A DNA stretch of 64,000 nt from Pseudolactococcus chungangensis CAU 28 = DSM 22330 (GCF_002441885.1 NZ_JXJT01000009.1:20326-84325), one strand, 5' to 3'; positions 9,042-19,700 are shown, counted from the first letter of the stretch. Made by a program: numbers and translations. The notes: generated by a model from the letters alone, not told the origin.

Positions 9042-10175
9042 ACTAAATTAACGATAAATAAATACGCTGCTAAAAAGATTTCCCAAGGAATTGCTGTGCT
9101 TGATGCGCGTGATTTTCCTGGTAATAGTTATACTGAGGGATTTGCTGACCTCTATTTTGAGCACCAATTTGTCAGCAAGGCTTATTTTTCACGCCAAAAT
9201 AAAGGGATTGGTTGGACAGTCACATCTGCTGATTTTAGCCAACTCCTGACAGATGCTAAAAACAAACGCAAAACTTATGCGCAAGATTCATCTACGACAG
9301 CCTATCGCATTTTTAATCAAGATGGTGATGGTTTTGGTGGCATGACTATTGATATCTACGGTGATTATGCCCTTTTCAGCTGGTATAATGCTTTCATTTA
9401 TACACTTAAAGATGAGATTTTATCGGCTTTTCAGACTGTTTTTCCAGAAATTCTAGGCGCTTATGAAAAGGTTCGTTTTGAAAGCAAATTACCGATTTCT
9501 AGCCATATCTACGGCAAAGTGGCACCAGAAAAATTTATCATTTTAGAAAATGGTGTTAAATACCAAGTTTTCCTAAATGACGGTCTCATGACAGGTATTT
9601 TCCTAGATCAACATGAAGTACGAGGCGCCTTACTTGAATATTTGGCAGCCGGAAAAGATATCTTAAATTTGTTTTCTTACACCGCAGCTTTTTCTGTTGC
9701 ATCGGCAATGGGAGGCGCAAAGTCAACGACATCAGTTGATTTAGCTAAACGCTCGCGAGAATTATCCGAGACACATTTCAAAGCCAACGGCCTATCACTT
9801 GATGCCCACAAATTTCATGTCATGGATGTTTTTGAGTATGCCAAGTATGCCGCTAGAAAAAAACTAGGTTTTGACCTCATCGTCATCGACCCACCAAGTT
9901 TTGCGCGCAATAAAAAAATGACCTTCTCAGTCGCCAAAGATTACCACCAGCTCATTACTGATGCGCTTCCAATTTTAAACCGTCACGGTAAAATCATTGC
10001 TTCAACTAATCACGCCAGATTGAGTCGTACAGACTTTTTAGACGAATTGCGTAAAGGTTTCGGCACTCAAAAATTTGAAATCATTTCAGAATTTAGATTA
10101 CCAGCAGACTTTGCGACCAACCCTGCGGACGCCCAGTCTGACTATCTCAAAGTCTTTGTATTAGAGGTTAAATAA
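9039..10175 (+). CDS. Class I rRNA methyltransferase, RlmI-like
   Basis: A protein of 378 residues with an N-terminal PUA-like region, a central domain and a C-terminal Rossmann methyltransferase. The SAM-binding stretch is DILNLFSYTAAFSVASAMGG and the catalytic loop is VIDPPSFARNKK, as in RlmI-type 23S rRNA 5-methylcytosine methyltransferases. It reads into aroD with a three-base gap, so the two are co-transcribed. Confidence 0.83.
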   Translation: MTKLTINKYAAKKISQGIAVLDARDFPGNSYTEGFADLYFEHQFVSKAYFSRQNKGIGWTVTSADFSQLLTDAKNKRKTYAQDSSTTAYRIFNQDGDGFGGMTIDIYGDYALFSWYNAFIYTLKDEILSAFQTVFPEILGAYEKVRFESKLPISSHIYGKVAPEKFIILENGVKYQVFLNDGLMTGIFLDQHEVRGALLEYLAAGKDILNLFSYTAAFSVASAMGGAKSTTSVDLAKRSRELSETHFKANGLSLDAHKFHVMDVFEYAKYAARKKLGFDLIVIDPPSFARNKKMTFSVAKDYHQLITDALPILNRHGKIIASTNHARLSRTDFLDELRKGFGTQKFEIISEFRLPADFATNPADAQSDYLKVFVLEVK

Positions 10176-10178
10176 CAA

Positions 10179-10829
10179 ATGAAAATAGTAGTTCCGATTA
10201 TGCCAAAAAACCTGAGCGAAATCGCTAAACTCGATACGGCCCAGTACGCTAACGCCGACTTGGTCGAATGGCGTGCAGACTTCATGCCTATACCTGATCT
10301 AAAGCAAGCAGCACAAGACATTAAGGCTCAGTTTCCCAATCAAGAGATTATATTTACATATCGAACAGAAGACAAAGCTGAGCCTATTATCTCAGCAGAA
10401 GATTACACTAGAGTCATTCATCAATTTTCGGCTGAATTTACTTACGTTGATGTTGAAATATTAAAATACCCAGGGCTTGTTTTGCCTGAAAATACCGTCG
10501 TGTCCTACCATGATTTTACGCAAATCCCTCAAAATCTACCAGAGATTTTATCAAAAATGATAGCGTCAGGCGCAAAAATTATTAAATTTGCCGGTATGCC
10601 ACAGCAGCAATCAGATGTCCTGAGACTGATGACTGAAACCTTACGTTTTGCGGAAAAACATTCGGACTTGACGTTAGTGACCATGGCGATGGGTGAGCTT
10701 GGAAAAATCACGCGAGTGGCAAGCGATAGTTTTGGCAGTAGTTGGACCTTTGCCTCTGTGGGCACGACTAGTGCGCCTGGTCAACTGAGCCTTTCGGAAA
10801 TGCTTACGATTCGAGAGATATTCCAATAG
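10179..10829 (+). CDS. aroD: 3-dehydroquinate dehydratase, type I
   Basis: A protein of 216 residues catalysing the third shikimate step, 3-dehydroquinate to 3-dehydroshikimate. Type I features are EWRADF near residue 30, the Schiff-base lysine region KIIKFAGMP, and the C-terminal MGELGKITR...FGSSWTFASVG followed by SAPGQ. It sits apart from the main aro cluster (26.8-34.6 kb), behind an rRNA methyltransferase gene from which it is separated by only three bases. Confidence 0.93.
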   Translation: MKIVVPIMPKNLSEIAKLDTAQYANADLVEWRADFMPIPDLKQAAQDIKAQFPNQEIIFTYRTEDKAEPIISAEDYTRVIHQFSAEFTYVDVEILKYPGLVLPENTVVSYHDFTQIPQNLPEILSKMIASGAKIIKFAGMPQQQSDVLRLMTETLRFAEKHSDLTLVTMAMGELGKITRVASDSFGSSWTFASVGTTSAPGQLSLSEMLTIREIFQ

Positions 10830-10831
10830 AA

Positions 10832-10862
10832 AAAAGGTTTGATACCTAGTATCAAACCTTTT
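10832..10862. terminator. Bidirectional terminator between aroD and coaA
   Basis: AAAAGGTTTGATAC pairs with GTATCAAACCTTTT around a short loop. It overlaps the coaA stop codon and serves both convergent genes. Confidence 0.88.
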
Positions 10863-11781
10863 AGTATTTTTTCAAATAAATTTTATCGACTTTATGGCGT
10901 TTATCCTTGTGTAAAATGACTTCTGCGCGACTTCGTGTGGGTTCGATAAATTCTCGTAGGTTTACCAAGTTGACTTTTTTCCAAGTATCGCGCGCCATTT
11001 TTAGCACTTCATTAGCGGAGAGAGTTGTAAACTGATGATAGTAGTTGGTGCTGTCTTTTTTGGCAAGCTCTAATAGTGTTTTAAAGCGTTCTAAATACCA
11101 ACGCTCGATATTGGCTTCTGTTGCATCGACATAGATTGAAAAATCGAAGAAATCATTGATATACAGCCGTTTATTGAGTGTGCTTTGAAAGACATTGATG
11201 CCTTCTACAATCAAAATATCCGGAGATTTGACTAAGTTTTTTTCAGGTAAAATGTCGTAGATTTCATGGGAGTAAACTGGAATTTCGACATCTTTGCCAG
11301 CCTTAATCTCAGACAAAAAGCGAATCAAGCTTTCCATATCATAGGACTCGGGAAACCCTTTTCGGTGGAGAATATTTTGCTCCGTCAAGGTTTGGTTGGG
11401 ATATAAAAAACCATCCGTTGTCACAAGTTCCACAGTTGACGTCTTAAACGACTGTGTTAAAAGTAACTGTAACAAGCGTGCTGTTGTCGATTTTCCGACA
11501 GCAACGGAGCCTGAAATGCCGATGATAAAGGGTTGATTTTCAGCAATTTTCTGGAGAAATAGCCCCTTAGAAAAGCTGAGGTCGCTCATCGTTTTCTTGT
11601 AAATACGGATAAGTTGGACTAGCGGCAAGTAGACATCGTTGACATCTTGAACGCTGATTTCATCATTGATTGATTTGATATTATCAAGTTCTGCCTCAGT
11701 CAGAGGCGGTATCGTCTTTTTATAGAGATTTTGCCAAATATGGCGGGTAATTTTTTCATAATTAATCAGTTCAGTTTCCAT
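10861..11781 (-). CDS. coaA: Type I pantothenate kinase
   Basis: A protein of 306 residues, the normal length. The P-loop is [17 protein letters not shown], and downstream motifs include [10 protein letters not shown], the substrate region [10 protein letters not shown] and VEGINVFQ. It phosphorylates pantothenate as the first committed step of CoA synthesis. On the minus strand an extended -10 (TGGTAAAAT) is only seven bases before the ATG and no ribosome-binding site is seen, so the mRNA is probably leaderless. Confidence 0.95.
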   Translation of the reverse strand: METELINYEKITRHIWQNLYKKTIPPLTEAELDNIKSINDEISVQDVNDVYLPLVQLIRIYKKTMSDLSFSKGLFLQKIAENQPFIIGISGSVAVGKSTTARLLQLLLTQSFKTSTVELVTTDGFLYPNQTLTEQNILHRKGFPESYDMESLIRFLSEIKAGKDVEIPVYSHEIYDILPEKNLVKSPDILIVEGINVFQSTLNKRLYINDFFDFSIYVDATEANIERWYLERFKTLLELAKKDSTNYYHQFTTLSANEVLKMARDTWKKVNLVNLREFIEPTRSRAEVILHKDKRHKVDKIYLKKY

Positions 11782-11788
11782 AAAAATA

Positions 11789-11797
11789 ATTTTACCA
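11789..11797 (-). promoter_or_regulatory. Extended -10 of coaA
   Basis: Read on the minus strand, TGGTAAAAT ends seven bases before the coaA ATG at 11781. The predicted transcript start is at or next to the start codon. Confidence 0.5.
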
Positions 11798-11964
11798 CAA
11801 TAAGACCTGTTTTGCCAGAATGCGCTTACAAATCTATTAAATTAGTGTTGATGCATTTAATCACTATAGATTATTTGCTGAATTGTTTCTCAATATCTAA
11901 AAGAGATAAAATCATCGTCCTGTGTTAAAATAGGGATAGAAATAAAACGAAAAGAGGATAAAAA

Positions 11965-12543
11965 ATGAAAGTAGCAGTGTTTGGTGACTCAATTTCAGCG
12001 AAACTTGACATGAAAAACTGGACAGAAGACTTTCTGACTCGTATGGGGTTTCCCGGACAGGTCGAGTTGTTCGCTGTGCCTGGTGAGGATACGTCAGATG
12101 CCTTGAAACGATTGGACCAAGTCGTGGCAGCTCAAGCAGATTATAACTATATTTTCTTTGGTGCTAACGATGCGGCTGCTCACCATGATGTTTCAGTTGC
12201 CGATTTTATTACGAATCTAACCACATTTGTCACTGCCTTGGGTGCTGACAAAACATCAATTTTAACACCGTCGTACGTGAATGAAGTGGCCATTGCCGAA
12301 ACACATGAAATGCTTGGCCGCAGTAATGCAAATGTCGCACAGTATGTCGCAGCCACCAAGACTGTCGCTGAGGAAACCGGCGCCAAAATCGTTGACCTCA
12401 ACCATGCGATGACGGTTTACCCAGGTTCTGACGAGTTCGTTGGTCCAGATGGCGTTCATTTTTCACAAGACGGGTATGAACTAATTACTTCGCTAATTGC
12501 GGTCGATGTCAAATCACGGGAGCTTGCTAAAACACATGTCTGA
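11965..12543 (+). CDS. SGNH/GDSL-family hydrolase
   Basis: A protein of 192 residues with the SGNH blocks: FGDSIS (nucleophile Ser) at the N-terminus, the GAND block with the oxyanion Asn, and DGVHFSQDGY supplying the catalytic Asp/His. There is no signal peptide, so it is a cytoplasmic esterase or lipase-like enzyme of unknown substrate. An AGAGGA site precedes the ATG. It overlaps the next gene by eight bases. Confidence 0.85.
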   Translation: MKVAVFGDSISAKLDMKNWTEDFLTRMGFPGQVELFAVPGEDTSDALKRLDQVVAAQADYNYIFFGANDAAAHHDVSVADFITNLTTFVTALGADKTSILTPSYVNEVAIAETHEMLGRSNANVAQYVAATKTVAEETGAKIVDLNHAMTVYPGSDEFVGPDGVHFSQDGYELITSLIAVDVKSRELAKTHV

Positions 12544-13138
12544 AAAATTCCAAAAAATGTATTATGATGAAAATCCAGATGCTGCGCACGACCTACATGA
12601 ATTGGAAACAGTCTTGCTCGGTCAAAAAATGACCTTCACGACGGATGCTGGTGTCTTTAGTAAAAAAGCCATTGATTTTGGTAGCCAGGTCCTCTTGAAT
12701 GCCGTCCATTTTCCAGAAAACTCCACCCTTTTAGATGTTGGTTGCGGTTATGGACCCATGGGATTGAGCTTAGCGAAAGTACAGGGCGTGACCGCCACAT
12801 TAATAGATGTTAACTTGCGAGCTCTTGCACTTGCAGAGAAAAATGCCATTAAAAATGGTGTGACAGCAGATATCTTCCAGTCCAATCTCTATACCAATAT
12901 TTCAGGTCTTTTTGATCATATCGTCTCTAATCCACCGATTCGTGCTGGAAAAGATGTTGTGCATGGTGTCATTTCAGGCGCTTACGAACATTTGCGTGAA
13001 CAGGGAACATTGACCATTGTTATTCAGAAAAAACAAGGTGCACCCAGTGCTAAAAAGAAGATGACAGAAGTCTTTGGTAATTGTGAAGTGATTTCTAAAG
13101 AAAAAGGTTATTTCATCCTACAATCTGTTAAATTATGA
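12536..13138 (+). CDS. Class I SAM-dependent methyltransferase, RsmC-like
   Basis: About 200 residues with SAM motif I LLDVGCGYGPMG and the catalytic motif SNPPIRAG, which fits RsmC/YbxB-type small-subunit rRNA guanine N2 methyltransferases. The start at 12536 is preferred over the upstream in-frame ATGs because GGGAG lies upstream and the family begins with the SEKFQKMYYDENP block. It is translationally coupled to the upstream hydrolase. The exact target base is inferred from the family only. Confidence 0.8.
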   Translation: MSEKFQKMYYDENPDAAHDLHELETVLLGQKMTFTTDAGVFSKKAIDFGSQVLLNAVHFPENSTLLDVGCGYGPMGLSLAKVQGVTATLIDVNLRALALAEKNAIKNGVTADIFQSNLYTNISGLFDHIVSNPPIRAGKDVVHGVISGAYEHLREQGTLTIVIQKKQGAPSAKKKMTEVFGNCEVISKEKGYFILQSVKL

Positions 13139-13181
13139 GTTTTTAATAAGACTATTCCATCATCCATCTAATGATAATTAT

Positions 13182-13210
13182 TTCCAATTCTAATAAAAAA
13201 GTGTTACAAT
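13182..13210 (+). promoter_or_regulatory. Promoter of the MFS transporter gene
   Basis: TTCCAA at 13182-13187 and TACAAT at 13205-13210 with a 17-bp spacer. GAAGGA precedes the ATG at 13276. Confidence 0.5.
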
Positions 13211-13275
13211 AATAGTTGTGTTAAATCTTCACAATATAACAAACACTCTTTTCTAGTTAGAAGGAAATTTTACAT

Positions 13276-14580
13276 ATGATTAATACACGTTCAACTCAGA
13301 CATCATCAGGGGGTAAAACGGGGTTACAGACTGTTATCTTGATCGCCACGATGTTCCTAGGCTATACGATGATTTATATTGATAAATTATCAATTAGTAT
13401 CAGCTTAGTACCGATGTCAAAAGATTTGGGTATATCTCCTTCGCAAAAAGGCCTTATCATGAGTGCCTTTTTTCTGGGCTATGCTATCATGCAAGTACCG
13501 ATTGGGTTTCTAAATACCAAGATTGGTTCAAAGAAAATTTTAACAGCAAGCATTTTTGCATTAGGCCTATTTGCGGCACTCTTTAGCTTTGGGACATCGG
13601 TGATTTATTTTGTTTTGATCCGTTTCTTATCTGGGGCACTTGCGCATTCAGGCTATGCTCAGAGTGTCAGTAAAGAAGTGCAAGCCAATGTACCCGTCTC
13701 TCAGAGAACATTTGCCAATGGTATTTTACTTTCATCATCTGGTATTGCGAGTATTTTAGGACCGATTTTTGTTTCACCTGCCGTGCAAAATTTAGGCTAC
13801 AAGCAAACTTATATCATTTTGACCGTTATTGCCTTAGTGATTGGTTTGGTATTAGTTGCTATTATTCCAAATTCTGATCATGCACAGATGACAAATACAA
13901 ATGGCGAATATGTGACTAAAGTGTCACTTGGCAAAATATTATCTAATCAAATCGTTTGGCTGTTGCTTATTTGTGACTTTTTTGTTAACGCCGTGATGTA
14001 TGGCGTGATTAACTGGACTCCTTCATTTTTAACGAGTGATGAAGTTGGTTTTACATTGACACAGCAAGGCAAAATGACTTCTGTTGCGGGTGCATTCTTT
14101 CTGATTGGTGCCTTAGGTGGGAGCTATCTTGTCGGTAAGTTTTTTGCGGATAGAGAACGCGATGTTATCGCCGTTTTTGCGATTTTGGGATCAGTTGCGC
14201 TCTTTACGGCTTTTCATATCCCACATGGTGGTGCCATGAATATGATACCGATGACGATTTGTTTTGCGATTGGTGATTTATCATATGCCATTGCTTTCAC
14301 GACACTTCTAAGTTTACCTTTGAAGCGATTCAAACCTGCTGAATTTGCGCCAAGCTATGCTTGTGTGGCAATGGGAGGTATATTAGGAGGTTTTATTGCA
14401 CCTTACTCGATTGGCTTTCTAGTCGAAAAAACAGGTGGCTATGCTAGTGTTTTCACATCATTTTTAGTTGTTGGTTTACTTTTTGCGCTTGCAATTCGTT
14501 TTTTGCCTAAACACTATGCACCAATTGATGAAGCACCAGTCATGACTGAGACTGAGGAATTACTTGAACATGAACTATAA
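13276..14580 (+). CDS. MFS transporter
   Basis: A protein of 434 residues with about twelve hydrophobic segments. It has the early IDKLSISISLVPMSKDLG segment and the loop 2-3 region GFLNTKIGSKKIL, as in the anion:cation symporter type MFS group. It is followed after 127 bp by an M20 peptidase gene with no terminator between. It probably imports the N-acyl amino acid or small peptide-like substrate that the M20 enzyme hydrolyses. Confidence 0.8.
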   Translation: MINTRSTQTSSGGKTGLQTVILIATMFLGYTMIYIDKLSISISLVPMSKDLGISPSQKGLIMSAFFLGYAIMQVPIGFLNTKIGSKKILTASIFALGLFAALFSFGTSVIYFVLIRFLSGALAHSGYAQSVSKEVQANVPVSQRTFANGILLSSSGIASILGPIFVSPAVQNLGYKQTYIILTVIALVIGLVLVAIIPNSDHAQMTNTNGEYVTKVSLGKILSNQIVWLLLICDFFVNAVMYGVINWTPSFLTSDEVGFTLTQQGKMTSVAGAFFLIGALGGSYLVGKFFADRERDVIAVFAILGSVALFTAFHIPHGGAMNMIPMTICFAIGDLSYAIAFTTLLSLPLKRFKPAEFAPSYACVAMGGILGGFIAPYSIGFLVEKTGGYASVFTSFLVVGLLFALAIRFLPKHYAPIDEAPVMTETEELLEHEL

Positions 14581-14707
14581 GCAATTAGCGACCAGCACCA
14601 TGAAATATGACTTAAATAGGAGACTACCTAAGGTTACACTTAGTACCTCATATCAAATTGAAATAGGCTCGGCTTAATAGGCCTTGTATAATTTAAGGAG
14701 AATTTTA

Positions 14708-15880
14708 ATGACTACTGAATCTTTACTCGCTCAAGTTCCTGTGCAAGATATCGTAACTTGGCGTCACCATCTACACGCGCATCCAGAATTATCATTCCAC
14801 GAATATCAAACAACAGACTATATCATCTCTATTTTAGAAACATTCCCCAATTTGGAGTTGCAACGACCAACTGAAACAGGTGTTGTTGCAATCTTAAAGG
14901 GTGGCAAGACTGGCAAAACAATTGCCCTACGTGCTGACATCGATGCTTTGCCAATTCAAGAAGAAACAGACGTTGGTTTTATTTCACAAAATGATGGTGT
15001 CATGCATGCTTGTGGGCATGATACACATACATCAATACTTTTAGGTGCCATTAAAATGTTGGCACCTATGCAGGCAGAGATTGCTGGGACGATTAAATTC
15101 CTGTTCCAACCTGCAGAAGAAGTGCCACCTGGTGGTGCAGTACAGTTTGTCAAAGCAGGCGTCATGGATGATGTTGATCAAGTCTTTGGCTTGCACATTT
15201 TCCCCATGATTCCAACTGGTGCTATCGGTTATAAATATGGCGCCTTGACAGCCTCATCTGATACGCTTGATTTGACAATCCATGGTGTTGGAGCCCATGC
15301 CATGTCCCCTGAAACATCAGTTGATGTGATTACGATTGGTGCCGAAATCATCTCAAACTGTAATAACATCATTGCGCGACGTATTTCACCGTTGGCCGCG
15401 GGCCTCATCTCTTGGGGACAATTCTCAGCAGGACATACAAATAATGTTATTCCTGATACAGCGACAATTAAAGCCAGCATCAGAACACGTAACCCTGAAA
15501 TTCGGACACAAATGCGAGATATGATTGAGCAAACTGTTAAAGGTATTTGTGAGGCTTACGGTGCAACCTATGACTTTGATTTCATCTATGGTTATAGTTC
15601 AGTCGTCAATTCGACTGTTGAAATGGATGCGCTACGTCAAAGCGCTACTAAAATTGTTGGCGAAAGCGGCATTTTTGAAGTCCCAGACATGATGGGTGGA
15701 GAAGATTTTTCAGCTTATACAGATGTAAAACCTGGTTGTTTCTTTGCCCTAGGTGGTGGCGAGGCAAAAGACGGCTATGGTCATATTAATCATTCTCCAG
15801 AATTTAAAGTTGATGATAATAGTTTACCTGTTGGTACAGCTGTCTTTGTTCAATTAGTCAAAGATTTGATGATCGCTTAA
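14708..15880 (+). CDS. M20-family amidohydrolase
   Basis: About 390 residues. Metal-binding motifs are HACGHDTHTSILLGA and the catalytic glutamates in PAEEVPPGG; GLHIFP and GGEDFSAY supply later ligands. The family includes N-acyl-L-amino acid amidohydrolases, hippurate hydrolases and carboxypeptidase-like aminoacylases. The start at 14708 has AAGGAG seven bases upstream; an in-frame ATG at 14684 has no such site. It is paired with the upstream MFS transporter. The substrate is undefined. Confidence 0.87.
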   Translation: MTTESLLAQVPVQDIVTWRHHLHAHPELSFHEYQTTDYIISILETFPNLELQRPTETGVVAILKGGKTGKTIALRADIDALPIQEETDVGFISQNDGVMHACGHDTHTSILLGAIKMLAPMQAEIAGTIKFLFQPAEEVPPGGAVQFVKAGVMDDVDQVFGLHIFPMIPTGAIGYKYGALTASSDTLDLTIHGVGAHAMSPETSVDVITIGAEIISNCNNIIARRISPLAAGLISWGQFSAGHTNNVIPDTATIKASIRTRNPEIRTQMRDMIEQTVKGICEAYGATYDFDFIYGYSSVVNSTVEMDALRQSATKIVGESGIFEVPDMMGGEDFSAYTDVKPGCFFALGGGEAKDGYGHINHSPEFKVDDNSLPVGTAVFVQLVKDLMIA

Positions 15881-15883
15881 ATC

Positions 15884-15921
15884 AAAAAACTTGACACACT
15901 ATCAGTCGTGTCAAGTTTTTT
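15884..15921. terminator. Bidirectional terminator between the M20 and TetR genes
   Basis: AAAAAACTTGACAC pairs with GTGTCAAGTTTTTT around a ten-base loop. Confidence 0.88.
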
Positions 15922-15932
15922 CTCTTGATGTG

Positions 15933-16547
15933 TCAATCTCGATTAATATTAACGCCAAGCACAGTCAAATGACCATTTGATATCAACTTAATGACGAGCG
16001 CAGCAAATTCGCTTGCGGTTATCTCGTTATTTTTTTGTCCAATCCACCAATTTAAGGTGCCAGTAAAGATGCTTGTGATATAAGAAACCACAAAATCAGT
16101 TGGAATTTTTAAATTGTCATTTCGAACATCCAAAGCATTAAAAATTTCTGAATATCGTTCGGATAAGATGGCTAATAAACGCTCGGATAAAATTTCTTTG
16201 TTACTATGTGTCACGATAATGCGTGCCAAATCGGGATTTTCCTGAACAAACTCATAGAATTTGGTGAGGGAGCACTCTATCTTTTTGACATTGACAGAGT
16301 TTTTTTCAATGAGATTTTCTTCGTCAAGGACTGCAGCAAACTCACCCAAAAATTTATCAATGATCTGCTCAAATAAATCAAATTTATCTTTGAAGTGACT
16401 GTAAAAAGTTGCACGGTTAATCATGGCCTCATCAGAAATATCATTGATTGTGATTTTATCAAAGGTTTTTGAGCGTAATAATTTGATGAAGGCTTGAGTG
16501 ATTAACTTATTTGTTCGTTTGATACGTAAATCAACTTTTTTTGGCAT
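15933..16547 (-). CDS. TetR/AcrR-family transcriptional regulator
   Basis: 204 residues from the preferred Met at 16547, which has AGAAAG upstream; a longer in-frame start at 16589 has no ribosome-binding site. The N-terminal helix-turn-helix is KITINDISDEAMINRATFYSHF. The C-terminal ligand domain has no recognisable ligand. It is divergent from the large activase-like gene. Copies of TGTTGTTT lie just upstream of this gene and in a perfect palindrome before the activase gene, so it is the likely repressor of both. Confidence 0.85.
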   Translation of the reverse strand: MPKKVDLRIKRTNKLITQAFIKLLRSKTFDKITINDISDEAMINRATFYSHFKDKFDLFEQIIDKFLGEFAAVLDEENLIEKNSVNVKKIECSLTKFYEFVQENPDLARIIVTHSNKEILSERLLAILSERYSEIFNALDVRNDNLKIPTDFVVSYITSIFTGTLNWWIGQKNNEITASEFAALVIKLISNGHLTVLGVNINRD

Positions 16548-16591
16548 ATTTTTATTTTCTTTCTGAAAGTTGCTAAGGTTATCCAACATTT

Positions 16592-16609
16592 TGTTGTTTA
16601 GTGTTGTTT
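16592..16609. promoter_or_regulatory. Two TGTTGTTT half-sites near the TetR gene start
   Basis: TGTTGTTT occurs at 16592-16599 and 16602-16609 as direct repeats. It is identical to the half-site of the palindrome at 16681-16699. Probable autoregulatory sites. Confidence 0.45.
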
Positions 16610-16636
16610 TACTAACAGTTTAGCACATTTTAGTGG

Positions 16637-16665
16637 TTGCACACAAGTCAAATTACTTGTAAAAT
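16637..16665 (+). promoter_or_regulatory. Promoter of the activase-like gene
   Basis: TTGCAC at 16637-16642 and TAAAAT at 16660-16665 with exactly 17 bp between. The transcript start is predicted near 16672. Confidence 0.6.
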
Positions 16666-16680
16666 TGAAATATATATGAT

Positions 16681-16699
16681 AAACAACAGTCTGTTGTTT
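16681..16699. promoter_or_regulatory. Perfect 19-bp palindrome, candidate TetR operator
   Basis: AAACAACAGTCTGTTGTTT has 9-bp arms around a single T. It lies about 10-28 bases downstream of the predicted transcript start and 31 bp before the activase-like start codon, where a bound repressor would block elongation or promoter clearance. Confidence 0.7.
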
Positions 16700-16729
16700 T
16701 TGAAAGAGCTAGATAAGAAAGAGGATGCA

Positions 16730-19700
16730 ATGTATAAAGCTGGTATTGATGTTGGGTCCACAACAGTAAAAATGGTCGTTTTCGATGATAACTACGGTAT
16801 GATGTTTTCTCGCTATGAACGTCATTTTTCTGATGTTAAGACGGCAACGATTAAAGTACTCAAGGATATGATGATTGAGTTAGGGGATATACAGTTTGCC
16901 TTTTCAATCACGGGTTCGGGCGGTATGGGGCTTTCTGATGTGATTGGTGCAACCTTTATTCAAGAAGTGATTGCCTCAACCTTAACCATTGAAAAATTTA
17001 TCCCACAAACTGATGTCATGATTGAACTGGGTGGCGAAGATGCGAAAATGACTTTCTTTGATGGTGCCATGGAGCAGCGAATGAATGGTTCCTGTGCTGG
17101 TGGAACGGGTGCTTTTATTGACCAGATGGCCGAACTACTCAAAGTTGATGCGGCGGGTGTTAACGAGTTAGCTAAAAACTATGATAATCTTTACCCGATT
17201 GCCAGTCGTTGTGGTGTTTTTGCCAAAACGGATGTTCAACCATTACTAAATGAAGGCGTTAGAAAAGAAGACATAGCTGCTAGTATTTTCCAAGCTGTCG
17301 TTAATCAGACGGTTGCAGGACTTGCAGCAGGTCGTAAAATCACAGGTAACATTGCTTTTCTAGGTGGACCGCTCTATTTTATGAGTGAACTCCGCAAACG
17401 ATTTATTGAAACGCTAGACATCAAGCCCGAAAATGTTGTTTTTCCAGAACATCCCCAGCTTTTTGTCGCTATGGGTGCTGCCCTTGATGAGGAAAATGCG
17501 ACAGAGTTTACGGCGACAGAAATTATCAGTAAACTTGAACAAGATGAGTCCGAAAACCTCATCCCCCAAGATACGCTAGAGGTTCTTTTCGAAGATGAAA
17601 CAGCTTTGGCCGAGTTTCGAAGCCGGCACGCTAAGGCAGCAGCAGATCATAAACCGCTTGCTAGCCACCATGGCGCAGCCTATTTAGGGATTGATGCAGG
17701 TTCAACGACGACTAAAGTTGTCTTGATTGATGATGAGGGCAATATTTTGTTTGAGCATTACGGCTCAAACAATGGTGATCCGTTGGATTCTGTTTTAGCG
17801 GTTATGACCCTCCTTTATCAGGAGATACCTGAGGATGTCTATATTGCTAAATCAGCTGTGACAGGTTACGGTGAACAGCTGATTAAGGCAGCTATTAAAG
17901 TGGATATTGGCGAAGTTGAGACCATGGCGCATTACAAGGCTGCTGAGTTTTTCCAACCTGGTGTTGATTTTATCATCGATATTGGTGGGCAGGATATGAA
18001 AGCCATGACGATTCGAGATGGTGCGCTATCTAGTATCCAGCTCAATGAAGCTTGTAGCTCGGGCTGTGGTTCATTCATTGAAACATTTGCTAAATCATTG
18101 CGCTATGATGTTAAAGACTTTGCGCAAGCGGCGCTTCTGACTGAACACCCTGTGGACCTTGGCTCAAAATGTACGGTCTTTATGAATTCTAAGGTTAAGC
18201 AGGTTCAAAAAGAAGGCGCGACAGTTGGTGATATTTCTGCAGGCTTGTCTTATTCTGTGATTAAAAATGCCTTGTATAAGGTCATTAAAGTCAAACGACC
18301 TGAAGACCTCGGAGAGAAAATCGTCGTGCAAGGTGGGACTTTCTATAATGAAGCCGTCTTGCGTGCCTTTGAGAAGATTTCAGGGCGTGAGGTTGTCCGT
18401 CCCTCTATCGCTGGTTTGATGGGTGCCTATGGTTGTGCCTTGATTGCCATGGAAAATGCGTTAGATGACATAGCACCGTCTACGATTTTGACATTGTCAG
18501 ACTTAGAGCAATTTAAAACGATGAAAGAGTTTACAACTTGCGGCTTGTGTGAGAACATGTGCAAGATGACTTTGACTGTCTTTAATGATGGTTCTAAATT
18601 TGTCTCAGGTAATCGTTGTGAGCGTGGTGCTGAAAAAGCCATGCAAATCAAGGTTGCTAAAGCAGAAAAAAAAGTCAATCTCGTTGATTACAAGTATAAA
18701 AAACTTTTCAAATTTAAATCACTCAACAAGAAAAAAGCTGTCAATGGTGAAATTGGTATTCCTCGTGTCCTAAACATGTATGAAAACTATCCATTATGGC
18801 ATACCATGCTGACAGATTTAGGTTTCCGTGTGGTTTTGTCACCGAAATCTGATAAGGAACTCTACGAAAAAGGGATTGAAACCATTCCATCTGATACGGT
18901 TTGTTATCCTGCCAAACTCAGTCATGGTCATATCATGACCTTGATTCAAAAAGATGTACCAACGATTTTCTATCCGTCTGTTTTATATGAACGTCAGGAA
19001 GATGCCAGTGCGCAAAATCATTATAACTGTCCAATTGTTCAGTCTTATCCGGAAGTCATCAAAAATAATATTGATGAAATTCGTAATGGTGAGGTTGGCT
19101 ACATTCATCCCTTTATCAATCTAGCGGATGCTGACAATATGGCGAAGAACTTATATGAGGCGCTTGCTGCTTTTGATGTGACCTTTGATGCTGTTAAAGC
19201 AGCGGTTACGCATGGTTTCCAAGTGATGGATGACTTCAAAGCGGACATTCGCAATCAAGCAGAAGAGTTGATGATGCGGATTAACCTCAACCACGAAAAA
19301 GCGATTGTGCTTTCTGGCCGTCCGTATCATTTGGACCCCGAAATTAATCATGGAATTGCAGATATCATTACCCAGGAAGGCTTTCATGTCTTGACTGAGG
19401 ATGCGATTGCGCACTTATCAGAAGTTGGTGGGTTACGTGTGGTCAATCAATGGGTTTACCATTCTCGTCTGTATGGCGCTGCTCGCGTCGTTGCCAAAAA
19501 TAAAAATTTGGAACTCGTTCAGCTCAACAGTTTTGGCTGTGGCTTAGATGCGGTAACGACTGACCAAGTTGAAGAAATCATGCAAGCCCACCATAAACTC
19601 TATACCGTTTTGAAGATCGACGAAGGCTCCAATATGGGGGCTGTTCGAATTCGTCTGCGGTCACTTAAGGCTGCGGTCAATGAACGTGATAAACGTGGAC

